Source: a virus
Reading direction: 5' to 3' (one strand)
IMG/VR virus record: IMGVR_UViG_3300033143_001169
Coordinates: 1 to 27,691 of that record
DNA: 27,691 nucleotides
Below are positions 20,094 through 27,691 of this stretch, piece by piece. The translations under genes were made by a program, and so were the position numbers. Below the pieces are notes generated by a model. It saw only the letters and a list, made by a program, of their open reading frames with translations, was not told where the DNA came from and ran no database searches. Position 1 is the first letter of the stretch; each line of letters begins with the position of its first letter.

Positions 20094-20981
20094 TTAACCC
20101 CCCTGCCAACTCATGTTATTAAACATCCCACTAGTATCATATTGATTAGAACCACCACTCCAATTACCACCAGAGTCATAACTTCCTTGAGTTCCTTGAT
20201 TCATACCAGTATTCTGTCCTCCCTGACCTAACCCAGTTTCTCCAGCTCCGGGGGAAGATGCACCACCTCCTCCGGGAACCATAGACATACCCATCTTAGC
20301 CATATCCTTATGGATACCAGCATATAGTTTAGCAGATGCTTGATACTTACCATAGACAGCACCAGCTCTAGCACCGGCCTTACCCATTATATTCTGTTGT
20401 AATTGACCACCATAGTACTGATCTAAACCACGACGAGCACCAAACATATCACCACGCCATCTATTAGATGCTTGATCTGCTTGCATCCCCATGTTCATAA
20501 GATTCCCATAGCCCTGTGACTTACGCCCATAGACATTACCATACTCTTCAGATGCTAGTCCTTGAGAGTATTGCTCAAGTCCCATAATTAAACCACCAGA
20601 GAATCTATTACCAAAACGAGAGGCACTTCTTTCACGAGCCTGTAAGCCTTGTTGCATCCTAAACTTGTACGCTGGATCTTGTTCTAATTCTTCTTGGGTA
20701 AGACCGCCACTAATTAAACCTTCATAATCAGCTCTAGCCTTATCCCCTGCTTCCTGCCAATCTTGGTAGGTAGAGAGACCAGCAGCCTCTGTAGCAGCTA
20801 CATCTTCCCCTGCTATATCTCTTCGTGCTTCAAGATCAGCAGTACTCTCTGCATACCCTTTCTGTTGTTCATCAAGAGCACCAGCAATACCCTTCCTCTC
20901 TTCCATCATGGCTAAACCACCAAAGATAGAGAAGGTAGGTACTATATTAAATAAGAAATTGAGTAAGTTAAATTTAAACAT
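20094..20981 (-). CDS. P22 gp7-like DNA-transfer (ejection) protein
   Basis: A 295-residue protein with the signature of phage DNA-transfer proteins of the gp7 type: ELEQDPAYKFRMQQGLQARE at 98-117, FSGGLIMGLEQYSQGLASEE at 127-146, followed by NVYGRKSQGYGNLMNMGMQA. A hydrophobic N-terminal segment (about 8-26) and a Gly/Ser/Asn-rich tail (from about 232) are further marks. These proteins are packed in the capsid and ejected early. GAGGA precedes ATG 20981. It is followed directly by the second and third ejection genes, the P22 gene order. Confidence 0.8.
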   Translation of the reverse strand: MFKFNLLNFLFNIVPTFSIFGGLAMMEERKGIAGALDEQQKGYAESTADLEARRDIAGEDVAATEAAGLSTYQDWQEAGDKARADYEGLISGGLTQEELEQDPAYKFRMQQGLQARERSASRFGNRFSGGLIMGLEQYSQGLASEEYGNVYGRKSQGYGNLMNMGMQADQASNRWRGDMFGARRGLDQYYGGQLQQNIMGKAGARAGAVYGKYQASAKLYAGIHKDMAKMGMSMVPGGGGASSPGAGETGLGQGGQNTGMNQGTQGSYDSGGNWSGGSNQYDTSGMFNNMSWQGG

Positions 20982-20982
20982 T

Positions 20983-21555
20983 CTATACAGTCCTCTTCCA
21001 CATATATACTACGATATACGGTTGTACAATTGTATGAGCACCATCACCACCTGTTGGGTCTGTATCTTTAGTATATGTTCCATCATAAAGACGAGCGGCT
21101 CCTGTTCCTGAACTACCTTGTGGAACTCTGTTGTTAGGAATATTGTGTGTATGAGAAGGCATTTCTGCTTCTGTTAATGTATGTGTCTTAGAACCACCAG
21201 TCTCTTCTACTGTATCAAAGTCAGTATCTCCACTATCTAAACCTATTGGAACCCGACCTGCACCAAAGGCAACCCATGTACCAAATCCTAGAAGTGTTGC
21301 TGGATTAGTAGATACAGAAGCATTGAGATATATAGATCCTACAGGATATGCAGCAGTATTTACTAAAGTAGTCAGAGTGGCGACAGTATAACCACTATCC
21401 TGTACATCATCACTAGCATCAAAAGAAGCTAGACTGTCAGTTGCAGGTGTACCTACAACATCAGGTTTATCATTATTTAGATTGGTAAAGTTAGAGTCCA
21501 TCTCTGTATGAGATAAGGCACTTCCTTTTACTGATCTTATTACTATTGTAGCCAT
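20983..21555 (-). CDS. Tail fibre protein with phage tail-collar domain
   Basis: A 190-residue protein. The N-terminal part (MATIVIRSVKGSALSHTEMD...NFTNLNND) is typical of short fibre proteins that trimerise; residues from about 90 form a tail-collar domain with YPVGSIYLN, FGTWVAFGAGRVPIGLD, and ETGGSKTHTLTEAEMPSHTH, ending in the usual VQPYIVVYMWKRT. Such domains make trimeric short fibres that can bind the host surface. Start ATG 21555 follows AGGAA. Relatively Thr/Gly-rich. A 61-base AT-rich gap separates it from the gene before it. Confidence 0.85.
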   Translation of the reverse strand: MATIVIRSVKGSALSHTEMDSNFTNLNNDKPDVVGTPATDSLASFDASDDVQDSGYTVATLTTLVNTAAYPVGSIYLNASVSTNPATLLGFGTWVAFGAGRVPIGLDSGDTDFDTVEETGGSKTHTLTEAEMPSHTHNIPNNRVPQGSSGTGAARLYDGTYTKDTDPTGGDGAHTIVQPYIVVYMWKRTV

Positions 21556-21616
21556 TAGTATGTATTCCTATTAATTATAATTTAGCCTTATACCGGCTTA
21601 TCGCATATAACTTGCA

Positions 21617-22486
21617 TTAGTTTTGTCCTCTAAAATCTATATATCCTGGAGTTTGTACAGATCCTGTAACAGTAGATGAACTAGAGAACATATAATAAAA
21701 ACCATCCTGCTGTAAAGAATGGAAGACACTACAGCCATAATCGTAATTGTCTCTTGTAGGGGCTACAGTATATAAAGTATTTTCTAAGTCTGAATGGTAA
21801 GATAACGTTCCTCCCCCTGTCGCACCGCAAGTAGCAAACATTACTAAATTAACTATGCAATTTACCCCTAACGGTTTATATGTGTTTGCTTGATAAGTGC
21901 TACTAGTAACTACAGTTGTGGTAATTGTTTTTACGTCTACCCAAACAAAAGTATTCCCTTCTTGCACAAACGCATATATATTCGCACTACCGTCGGTAAG
22001 AACTGATCCTATTCTTCTATAGGAAGTTACACTATGGTCTGTTACACCATTAGCACATGTTAAAGATGTATCAAAAATAACATCGACTGTACCAGCAATA
22101 GTTACCAAGAAGACATGATACCAAGTACTATTTGCTACTGTTAAACTAGAGGATAAACCACCAGCATCATCACCTGTTGCCCATGATGCATCTATTTGTT
22201 TAGTCAGAATAGACCCCAACTCTAAAAGATCTGTTAGAGTAGAGTCGTAAGCATTACCAGTAGCTACATCTATATCATGGTCTGTATCTGTACCATTAGA
22301 AAGTGCTAATCCAGTAATGTGACTATATGTAGGGGTTGAAGCACTCTGTAGACTACTTACATCACTTTGTAGTGTACTAATATCTGAGGAATTACCAATA
22401 ACCTTAATACGTAAGGTATTTAACCAAGTCCTCCATATTTCATTAAAGGATTGGATAAGTGTAGGAGTAGGAGCAATTTTTGACAT
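21617..22486 (-). CDS. Tail fibre / receptor-binding-type protein
   Basis: A 289-residue protein: an N-terminal helix (FNEIWRTWLNTLRIKVIG), a coiled segment SDISTLQSDVSSLQS, then a beta-rich body with GLALSNGTDTDHDIDVATG, TKQIDASWATGDDAGGL, NSTWYHVFLV and RRIGSVLTDGSANIYAFVQ. This body is a pattern I know from distal domains of fibre proteins in many phages and prophages. It is likely a trimeric surface-binding protein attached to the tail hub encoded just before it (TAATG overlap). Confidence 0.75.
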   Translation of the reverse strand: MSKIAPTPTLIQSFNEIWRTWLNTLRIKVIGNSSDISTLQSDVSSLQSASTPTYSHITGLALSNGTDTDHDIDVATGNAYDSTLTDLLELGSILTKQIDASWATGDDAGGLSSSLTVANSTWYHVFLVTIAGTVDVIFDTSLTCANGVTDHSVTSYRRIGSVLTDGSANIYAFVQEGNTFVWVDVKTITTTVVTSSTYQANTYKPLGVNCIVNLVMFATCGATGGGTLSYHSDLENTLYTVAPTRDNYDYGCSVFHSLQQDGFYYMFSSSSTVTGSVQTPGYIDFRGQN

Positions 22487-24018
22487 TACACTGTCCCTAA
22501 GAGTATATTATATTCCAGAGCTTCTAATCTTAGAGTATCAGATCCTGAATATTCAAGTTGATAAGTTCTACGATTATACTTCCCTATTCTACTTAACTTT
22601 TCTCTCTTACTAGTATCTAATGTCCTAGTAGAAGTAAATGTATCATGATCAGTGTCAGACCACTTAATTGTAAGTGTTTGTGAAGAAGGAGTATAATCAC
22701 TTACTATCTCTAAGATATTACCAAACTTATTCTTATTACTATTAGTATCTAAATGTCCCATACGACATACTAAATCAATATTAGTACCTCCCTCAGTACC
22801 GAATGGGGCGATATAGTCAGTAGTTGCATAATCATCTTGGTCTTCTATATAAAATTTAATAAAGAATGTATCTATTGGATCAAATGTACCTTTTAGGGTA
22901 ATTAAGTCACCATTGGTTAATACACCAGAACCATACCTACTACTAGTAGATGTAGTCCATGAAATTACGGGGAACCCACTTACATTAGAAAGTTCATCCA
23001 TCTCTGAAGTCCAAGGACCCCAAATACCAGTACTCCTATCATATATAAATGAGGCTATTGGGGAAATAGCAGAAGGAGTAGTATGTATAGTTAATGATAT
23101 AAAACTATGTCCTCTACCAGAGAAACCTGCTATAAGTGGTAAGAATGAAGCATCAGCATATACACTAGTTAAATAAGAATTAAATTCAGAATTACTTATA
23201 GGACTTGCTTGGAAGTTATCTATAGAATATATACCATAATCACCACGTTGAGATCTACCTAGAAAGTAGACAACATCACCATCTTCCCATACACCCTGCT
23301 CATGTGGACAACCTATATTATAAAATATATCTTGTCTACGGGACAATACTGAACCCGTTGCATTAGCAGCATTATAAAAGAATTCAATAGTACTCTTACC
23401 AAAGGCAACTATATGATCTCTGTGTCTTCCTAAGAAGGTTCCTGTGTCTGGTTCTCTCTCAGCCTCAATAAAGTTTAAAGCATTCCAAGAAGTAGCATCA
23501 TCAAGATCACTCTGCCAGATTACACCGCCTTCATCCATTATAAATAAGTAACCATCTAATACAGCTCCACCACCAACAATAGTACTTGGTAAATCTACAT
23601 CAGTAACTTCTGCTAAGGTATCTCCAGAAGTAATAGTCCACACTTCATTATTCTCTGGATCTACTATAACTAAACGAGCACCTACCTCAAAGAAGTAGCA
23701 TCTCCCTACACCAGAAGTGATAGTACCTACTGTAGTAACGTATCCACCTTTATATATAGTATCGTCATTAATGAAATAATCAGCACTATTAGTCTCCCAA
23801 TAGAATATCCCTCTCCCTTTAACTTTAGCTACAGTAGTAGAAGCATCCACCACCATATCAATAGCAGGTCTCTGAGTAACTATAAATCTTTCACCTGTAT
23901 CAGAATCTATCTTATCTACCATAGCATTCTGCATATAGGAAGAGTAACCTGTAATGGTACCACCACTAAAGTCAGATATCTTCATATCTCTTGCTATTGG
24001 TAGTCTAATTTCAGGCAT
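22486..24018 (-). CDS. P22 gp10-like tail hub / packaged-DNA stabilisation protein
   Basis: A 510-residue protein resembling P22 gp10, which forms the hub under the portal-adaptor and closes the tail. Marks: opening segment RLPIARDMKISDFSGG, a repeated beta body with HIVAFGKSTIEFFYNAANAT (P22 has a closely similar FGSSTIEYF), GCPHEQGVWEDGDVVYFLG, FIYDRSTGIWGPW and a terminal LSRIGKYNRRTYQLEYSG segment typical of the family. Length is near P22 gp10 (472). It overlaps the adaptor gene by one base (TAATG). Confidence 0.8.
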   Translation of the reverse strand: MPEIRLPIARDMKISDFSGGTITGYSSYMQNAMVDKIDSDTGERFIVTQRPAIDMVVDASTTVAKVKGRGIFYWETNSADYFINDDTIYKGGYVTTVGTITSGVGRCYFFEVGARLVIVDPENNEVWTITSGDTLAEVTDVDLPSTIVGGGAVLDGYLFIMDEGGVIWQSDLDDATSWNALNFIEAEREPDTGTFLGRHRDHIVAFGKSTIEFFYNAANATGSVLSRRQDIFYNIGCPHEQGVWEDGDVVYFLGRSQRGDYGIYSIDNFQASPISNSEFNSYLTSVYADASFLPLIAGFSGRGHSFISLTIHTTPSAISPIASFIYDRSTGIWGPWTSEMDELSNVSGFPVISWTTSTSSRYGSGVLTNGDLITLKGTFDPIDTFFIKFYIEDQDDYATTDYIAPFGTEGGTNIDLVCRMGHLDTNSNKNKFGNILEIVSDYTPSSQTLTIKWSDTDHDTFTSTRTLDTSKREKLSRIGKYNRRTYQLEYSGSDTLRLEALEYNILLGTV

Positions 24019-24956
24019 TATGGAGTATACTCTGGTTGGAATTGGAAACCATCTTCTGTATCAAAAGACTCAGCTAACTTCTTATATTCCACAGCTAATC
24101 CCTTTATGTATACCCTATCAAATCTAGGAACACCATACTTAGTACAAGACAGAGCTGCAAGATTAAGAGCTAAAGGCAATAACCATTCTTGTGGATAGTC
24201 AGCATCATCAGTAGCTGAATCAAAATCTTCTAAGGTACGTTGTACCCATATCACTAAGTACTTATCAACTGTATCACTTTGAGGCCATACACTTAAGATA
24301 CCTGTACCTACTTGTGGATCATACCATATTTGATTAACAGCACCATCACTACCCTTATTCGGTAGTTCTATATATTCTTGTCTACTTGTAGTCCATATTG
24401 GAGTATCTTGCTCAGAAGTAGAGTCTCGTAAGACAACATTAACAATCTTCATTGGACGATTAGCCTTTGAAGTATAGAAGTAGATTAATGTACCACTATC
24501 CATAGCACCAGTTAGTGCATCATTTAAAGTAAGAGTGAGTGTTGTTATATTTGTTACTGTAGTCCACTGCATTGTACCATCAGATAACTTAATACCTATA
24601 TAGTCAGATACTGCCATATTAGTAACTGAGGTTACATCAATAGTAGTATCAGTAGCTACAGCAGCAGCAGTTGTAGTAGTTTGATTAAATTCATTAGAGA
24701 AGTGATCAGTAGTAGTAGAACCGAGATCATACTCTTGCTTATCCTTCTCTAAGTATACGTATAATTTTTGTAAGGCAAATAGGTTCAAACCCTCACCTTG
24801 CCAAGCCTTAACTAGCATATTAAGAGTACGAGCCATAGATGTTAGTTGGTCTGCTGAAGGAGTCTGTCCCTCTGCTAATACCCCCATCTGCTCTAAGGCT
24901 TCTATGATTATATCATCACGAGTAGCTGAGAAGTCAATTGATCCAGAAGTAGCCAC
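24018..24956 (-). CDS. P22 gp4-like head-tail adaptor protein
   Basis: A 312-residue protein. The N-terminal helical region RDDIIIEALEQMGVLAEGQT...LTSMARTLNMLVKAWQGEGL and the C-terminal YPQEWLLPLALNLAALSCTKYGVP...IKGLAVEYKKLA are hallmarks of the gp4-type adaptor that sits between portal and hub. Compared with P22 gp4 (166) there is a long beta insertion at about 85-165 (repeated Thr/Asp/Val pattern), as in many environmental phages. It uses GTG 24956 as start, overlapping the previous stop, with GAGGA nine bases upstream. Confidence 0.8.
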   Translation of the reverse strand: MATSGSIDFSATRDDIIIEALEQMGVLAEGQTPSADQLTSMARTLNMLVKAWQGEGLNLFALQKLYVYLEKDKQEYDLGSTTTDHFSNEFNQTTTTAAAVATDTTIDVTSVTNMAVSDYIGIKLSDGTMQWTTVTNITTLTLTLNDALTGAMDSGTLIYFYTSKANRPMKIVNVVLRDSTSEQDTPIWTTSRQEYIELPNKGSDGAVNQIWYDPQVGTGILSVWPQSDTVDKYLVIWVQRTLEDFDSATDDADYPQEWLLPLALNLAALSCTKYGVPRFDRVYIKGLAVEYKKLAESFDTEDGFQFQPEYTP

Positions 24957-25261
24957 TATAAAGTATCCTCATTAAATGTACCAGTAGGTATCGTAGTGTC
25001 TGCACCTTGCCCTGAGAGGGTTGGAGAGACATCTATTTCTGTAGGTTGTGGTGCTACTATTGTAGCTGCAATCTTATCCTTACGGGCTCGTACGAAGTCC
25101 TGAGGGTGTCTAGTCTCATAGTCCTCTGGGCATACTAATACACCATCCCATCTCTTCTTAATATCACTTGCATAGGTATCCATACCACATACCTGACATT
25201 CTACCCAATTATCCCCATCCTTAAATCCGGGGTTAGCTGTATGTTTATTATGAGAATTCAT
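24956..25261 (-). CDS. Small CxxC structural-region protein
   Basis: A 101-residue protein with ECQVCGMDTY (C22, C25), VLVCPEDYETRHPQDFVRAR (C44, H52) and a Thr/Pro-rich disordered C-terminus. The spacing suggests a rubredoxin-like zinc knuckle. Similar short proteins with a 'RHPQDF' segment occur near tail genes of other phages (recollection). Role unknown; position between the tail adaptor and other small virion-region genes suggests a structural or assembly part. TAATG overlap at its start. Confidence 0.65.
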   Translation of the reverse strand: MNSHNKHTANPGFKDGDNWVECQVCGMDTYASDIKKRWDGVLVCPEDYETRHPQDFVRARKDKIAATIVAPQPTEIDVSPTLSGQGADTTIPTGTFNEDTL

Positions 25262-25602
25262 TATTCTACTCCTGTATTCCCAACAGTTCCCTTATCATTT
25301 ATAAGGATAGAAATCATCCTTTCTAAGGCTGGCATTAAAGCTCGTAGGATAATCCCATTTGGTCCCGGTTTACTGTCGGCTTCTTGTCTGAAATTCAGAG
25401 AATCTATTTTATGTACCTTATTCTGATATACCCTAACATTCCCAGTATCAATAGCATACAACTTGAAATAAACTGTAACAACTAAAGAAGAAGGATTATT
25501 ATTATCTGAACTAGGGGACTCAGAGAAAATCACCTCTGTAATATGTATATTGTCATATGTTAGTGCCGGTGTTGGTATCCCTGCGTTTACTTTAATACTC
25601 AT
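25261..25602 (-). CDS. Hypothetical virion-region protein
   Basis: A 113-residue protein, beta-rich, beginning MSIKVNAGIPTPALTYDNIH, with a central SSLVVTVYFKLYAIDTGN segment and a C-terminal helix ILRALMPALERMISILIN. The ATG overlaps the preceding stop (ATGA). No family recognised. Small beta proteins in this place are often tail or fibre adaptors, but this is inferred only from context. Confidence 0.6.
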   Translation of the reverse strand: MSIKVNAGIPTPALTYDNIHITEVIFSESPSSDNNNPSSLVVTVYFKLYAIDTGNVRVYQNKVHKIDSLNFRQEADSKPGPNGIILRALMPALERMISILINDKGTVGNTGVE

Positions 25603-25775
25603 CTTCTACCTCGTCCTCGACGCATACTACGTCTAACATTTTGTGCTGCTAACATACTTCCATTACGTACAACAGTAGCAACTATAACACAGGCAGGTTC
25701 CCACCATACGCAATCATCCCATACAGTAGAAGCCCATACATTTGCTTTCCATACACCATCAGTAGTCAGACTCAT
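25599..25775 (-). CDS. 58-residue Trp/Val-repeat protein with basic tail
   Basis: Short ORF with ATGA overlaps at both ends. The N-terminal half has a regular VW pattern (VWKANVWASTVWDDCVWW; VW at 8, 13, 18 and 23), a short hydrophobic stretch CVIVATVV follows, and the C-terminus is strongly basic (RRSMRRGRGRR). The five-residue VW repeat suggests a small beta structure; the tail could bind nucleic acid or phosphate. Reminiscent of small VW-repeat proteins in other phage tail regions (recollection). Overlaps and regular pattern make it likely real. Confidence 0.62.
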   Translation of the reverse strand: MSLTTDGVWKANVWASTVWDDCVWWEPACVIVATVVRNGSMLAAQNVRRSMRRGRGRR

Positions 25776-27157
25776 ACATTAAACGGAGTACCACTTCCAT
25801 CTCCAGTAATAGTTACTCCATTAACTTTATCAACATTAGAACCTAGATTCCCATTAGTATGAGCAACTTGTAATTCACTAACCTCTGAAGTAGTATCATC
25901 ATAGGAAATAGTAGCTCCACCTGTGTTAGTAACCTTAAAGTTACCACGTACAGATATATTACCACCACTTGAAGCAGCCACTGAAAGTTGACCGTTTCCT
26001 TCTAGACTCATGTTGTCTGTACCAGTTGTGTCCTTATTATCAATTTGGATACCACCAGAGTAGTGTCTCATATTTAGATTTGTATTACCCACTGCTGCTC
26101 CAAAGTCAATAGCAGGAGTATTAGAGCCAGCAACACCGGACATACAACCCAGTAATAAGTAATTACCAGCAGCGGACAGTGTAAGGGTAGTGTGTAAGAT
26201 ACACTTGTGGAGATGGGCAGTACCAAGAGTTGTAGTATTAATATCACAATCTCTTAGTTGTATATCACCAGTCGGACTTGTTGCTATACCAGATACACTA
26301 GCACCTGTTATTTCTGTGTTTGAAAAGTCTTGTCCACCTAATGCCGCTGTCCACCCTACACCTTCAAACTTCTGTGAGGTCTGACTGGCTGCAAAAGTAA
26401 TACTTGATCCCGGTGTAACTATGAAGCGAGAGAACCCTAATGAAGCAGCAAGAGTATTTGCATCTGCTATATTATTTACAGGATTATCTGGTAAACCATT
26501 AGTATAGTCTACAGCACCGGCAGTACCATTAACTGTATCAATCCAAATAGACCCAATGTAATCAGCTTCAACCTGACGTAAACGCCTACCCGCACTAGAC
26601 GTTACATTATGCGTAGCCCCTGTCAGTACTTCATCCCATATAAGATCAACACCAGCAGCACCAAGGACAACACCATCGGTATCTGTAATTATATCTAAAT
26701 CATTTTGTACTGTTGTAATAGTTCCCGGAATAGTTGTTCCTGTATCTACAAGAATAGAATCCACATTGGTATCAACTGTAGCTAAGTTAGTAGCTGTGGC
26801 TGCGTTATCAGTACCTCGCATAGTCTCTGCTGCTGTGTCTAAATCAAAGGCATGTTCAGCAGAAGCATGTCCATAAGTCTCAACACCAAGAGATACATCT
26901 AACCATATCTTAGTGCCAGTTTGATCAATAACATATACTCTAATACGAGCAGCACTCATCTCTGTTGCTGTAAGAACTAAAGAGTAACCAGTACCCTCAT
27001 CAGTAGGAAGGTTAGTGGTATTCGCCTCAGCACCCTCGTCCTTCATAATCTTTAAGTCACCAGTAGCAAAAGTAGCATTGATAATTAAATCAATACCATC
27101 AGGAGCTACTAGGTCAAATGTAATTGTTTTAGATTGATTATACTTACCTAGTATCAT
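25772..27157 (-). CDS. Fibre / tailspike-like protein with beta-helix character
   Basis: A 461-residue protein. The N-terminal beta domain (MILGKYNQSKTITFDLVAPD, then VYVIDQTGTKIWLDVSLG) resembles upper-fibre attachment modules. A helical, possibly coiled linker follows (VDTNVDSILVDTGTTIPGTI). From about 205 there is DYIGSIWIDTVNGTAGAVDY, NNIADANTLAASLGFSRFIV and a run of short beta turns with Gly/Asn/Thr, as in pectate-lyase-like right-handed beta-helix proteins. It probably binds or cuts surface polysaccharide, though no catalytic residues can be named. Overlaps neighbours on both sides. Confidence 0.72.
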   Translation of the reverse strand: MILGKYNQSKTITFDLVAPDGIDLIINATFATGDLKIMKDEGAEANTTNLPTDEGTGYSLVLTATEMSAARIRVYVIDQTGTKIWLDVSLGVETYGHASAEHAFDLDTAAETMRGTDNAATATNLATVDTNVDSILVDTGTTIPGTITTVQNDLDIITDTDGVVLGAAGVDLIWDEVLTGATHNVTSSAGRRLRQVEADYIGSIWIDTVNGTAGAVDYTNGLPDNPVNNIADANTLAASLGFSRFIVTPGSSITFAASQTSQKFEGVGWTAALGGQDFSNTEITGASVSGIATSPTGDIQLRDCDINTTTLGTAHLHKCILHTTLTLSAAGNYLLLGCMSGVAGSNTPAIDFGAAVGNTNLNMRHYSGGIQIDNKDTTGTDNMSLEGNGQLSVAASSGGNISVRGNFKVTNTGGATISYDDTTSEVSELQVAHTNGNLGSNVDKVNGVTITGDGSGTPFNV

Positions 27158-27691
27158 TATACGTATCTCATCATCATTCTGCGTCTTAAAGGAGGAACTG
27201 AATCAGCACCTGCTGTATCTGGGAAAAATTCATTCACTAGAGTCCAGCCTGTTCCATTACGTGTTCCATCATAACCATTACCAGATTGGTCAGTCTCAGT
27301 AGCGTTACTTCCTCTGAAGCGTAAATCCAAGTAGGGAGAACCACGTACAGCATCTATATGAGCACCAGCAGCCAGTGTAGTAAGTTCTGCATCAGATAAA
27401 TAATCTGACTCTAATATAAATACCTCACCAACTACATTACCAAAGTAACGTGTTGAGTTACCATCTGGTCTACGACCAATATTTAAGGATGGGAATGTAT
27501 TTGCTGTATTAGCATTATTACTAAAAGAATTAGTAGCACCAGATACTGTATCACCTTCTTTTATCCAGTACGTGTAGATAGTGGAGCCATTACGCTGGAC
27601 TACCATTAAATAGTCGTCAGTATTAATACCAGTAGTGGCATTACCGACACCAGTAGCAATATTCTGATTCACTTCTGTGCCAGTATTTCCA
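27157..27691 (-). CDS. LamG/concanavalin-like virion protein (5' end outside window)
   Basis: The frame is open to the right edge of the window, so the N-terminal part of this gene is missing; a GTG at 27672 is probably not the start. The visible 178 or so residues include DDYLMVVQRNGSTIYTYWIK, TFPSLNIGRRPDGNSTRYFG and VVGEVFILESDYLSDAELTT, the pattern of a LamG-like jelly-roll domain, with a second short part around YLDLRFRGSNATETDQSGNG. Such domains in phage virion proteins bind sugars. A basic end (RRRMMMRYV) overlaps the next gene's start. Confidence 0.7.
   Translation of the reverse strand, partial: GNTGTEVNQNIATGVGNATTGINTDDYLMVVQRNGSTIYTYWIKEGDTVSGATNSFSNNANTANTFPSLNIGRRPDGNSTRYFGNVVGEVFILESDYLSDAELTTLAAGAHIDAVRGSPYLDLRFRGSNATETDQSGNGYDGTRNGTGWTLVNEFFPDTAGADSVPPLRRRMMMRYV

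Noticed and set aside
21556-21616. Possible promoter on the minus strand in the 61-base gap (contains TATAAT).
   Set aside because: No acceptable -35 element at the right distance, and TATAAT-like strings are expected by chance in such AT-rich sequence; phage-specific promoters could not be recognised.
1-27691. CRISPR arrays, insertion sequences, integrase or attachment sites.
   Set aside because: No spaced repeat series, transposase, recombinase or tRNA-like attachment sequence is visible; the only repeats are the two modules and short coding repeats.

Overview
The window is part of the genome of a tailed dsDNA bacteriophage, most likely a podovirus. It is AT-rich and very tightly packed: most neighbouring genes overlap through ATGA or TAATG junctions, and no gene-free stretch exceeds about 115 bases. 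It carries a T7-type replisome (primase-helicase, split family A DNA polymerase, ssDNA-binding protein, FEN-type exonuclease, DUF3310 protein) and a RusA-like resolvase. It also encodes a metallophosphoesterase and a monomeric class II (adenosylcobalamin-dependent) ribonucleotide reductase. The structural side looks like P22: gp4-like adaptor, gp10-like hub, and a three-gene gp7/gp20/gp16-like ejection set. From memory this mix resembles marine podoviruses of the SIO1/VpV262/cobavirus type (Zobellviridae). The host is probably a Gram-negative aquatic bacterium. That placement is inference; no sequence search was possible.

Layout, plus strand 1-15639. (a) 1-354 is the 3' end of a gene with CxxC motifs. 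(b) 385-3119 is an accessory cassette: a tiny membrane peptide, an ATP-grasp ligase-like protein, two paralogous Cys-Cys-Gly proteins, a small protein and a gamma-glutamylcyclotransferase-like protein. It is bracketed by two copies of a palindromic module (all-frame stop palindrome followed by AGGAGGTTGTATG). (c) 3146-3623 holds small genes. (d) 3620-12251 is DNA replication and recombination: primase-helicase; polymerase exonuclease domain; a SLOG protein and small ORFs inserted between the two polymerase parts; polymerase domain; SSB; DUF3310; exonuclease; RusA; metallophosphoesterase. A compact intergenic RNA hairpin lies at 9252-9318. (e) 12254-14233 is the ribonucleotide reductase. (f) 14220-15639 is lysis: a membrane-anchored lytic transglycosylase, an M15 endopeptidase and a holin.

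A bidirectional intrinsic terminator (15655-15685) separates the two convergent arms. Minus strand 27691-15702, read right to left, is the virion module: LamG-like protein (cut by the window edge), beta-rich fibre/tailspike-like protein, three small proteins, gp4-like adaptor, gp10-like hub, fibre protein, tail-collar protein, three ejection proteins, and a second small holin-like protein at the end of the operon.

Together, the left arm makes dNTPs and copies the genome, then lyses the cell. The right arm builds the tail and ejection apparatus. The 385-3119 cassette is the least explained part: it combines peptide-bond-forming and gamma-glutamyl chemistry with an unrecognised pair of Cys-containing paralogs, and is the best candidate for an undescribed function. 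RNA polymerase, terminase, portal and capsid genes are not in this window.
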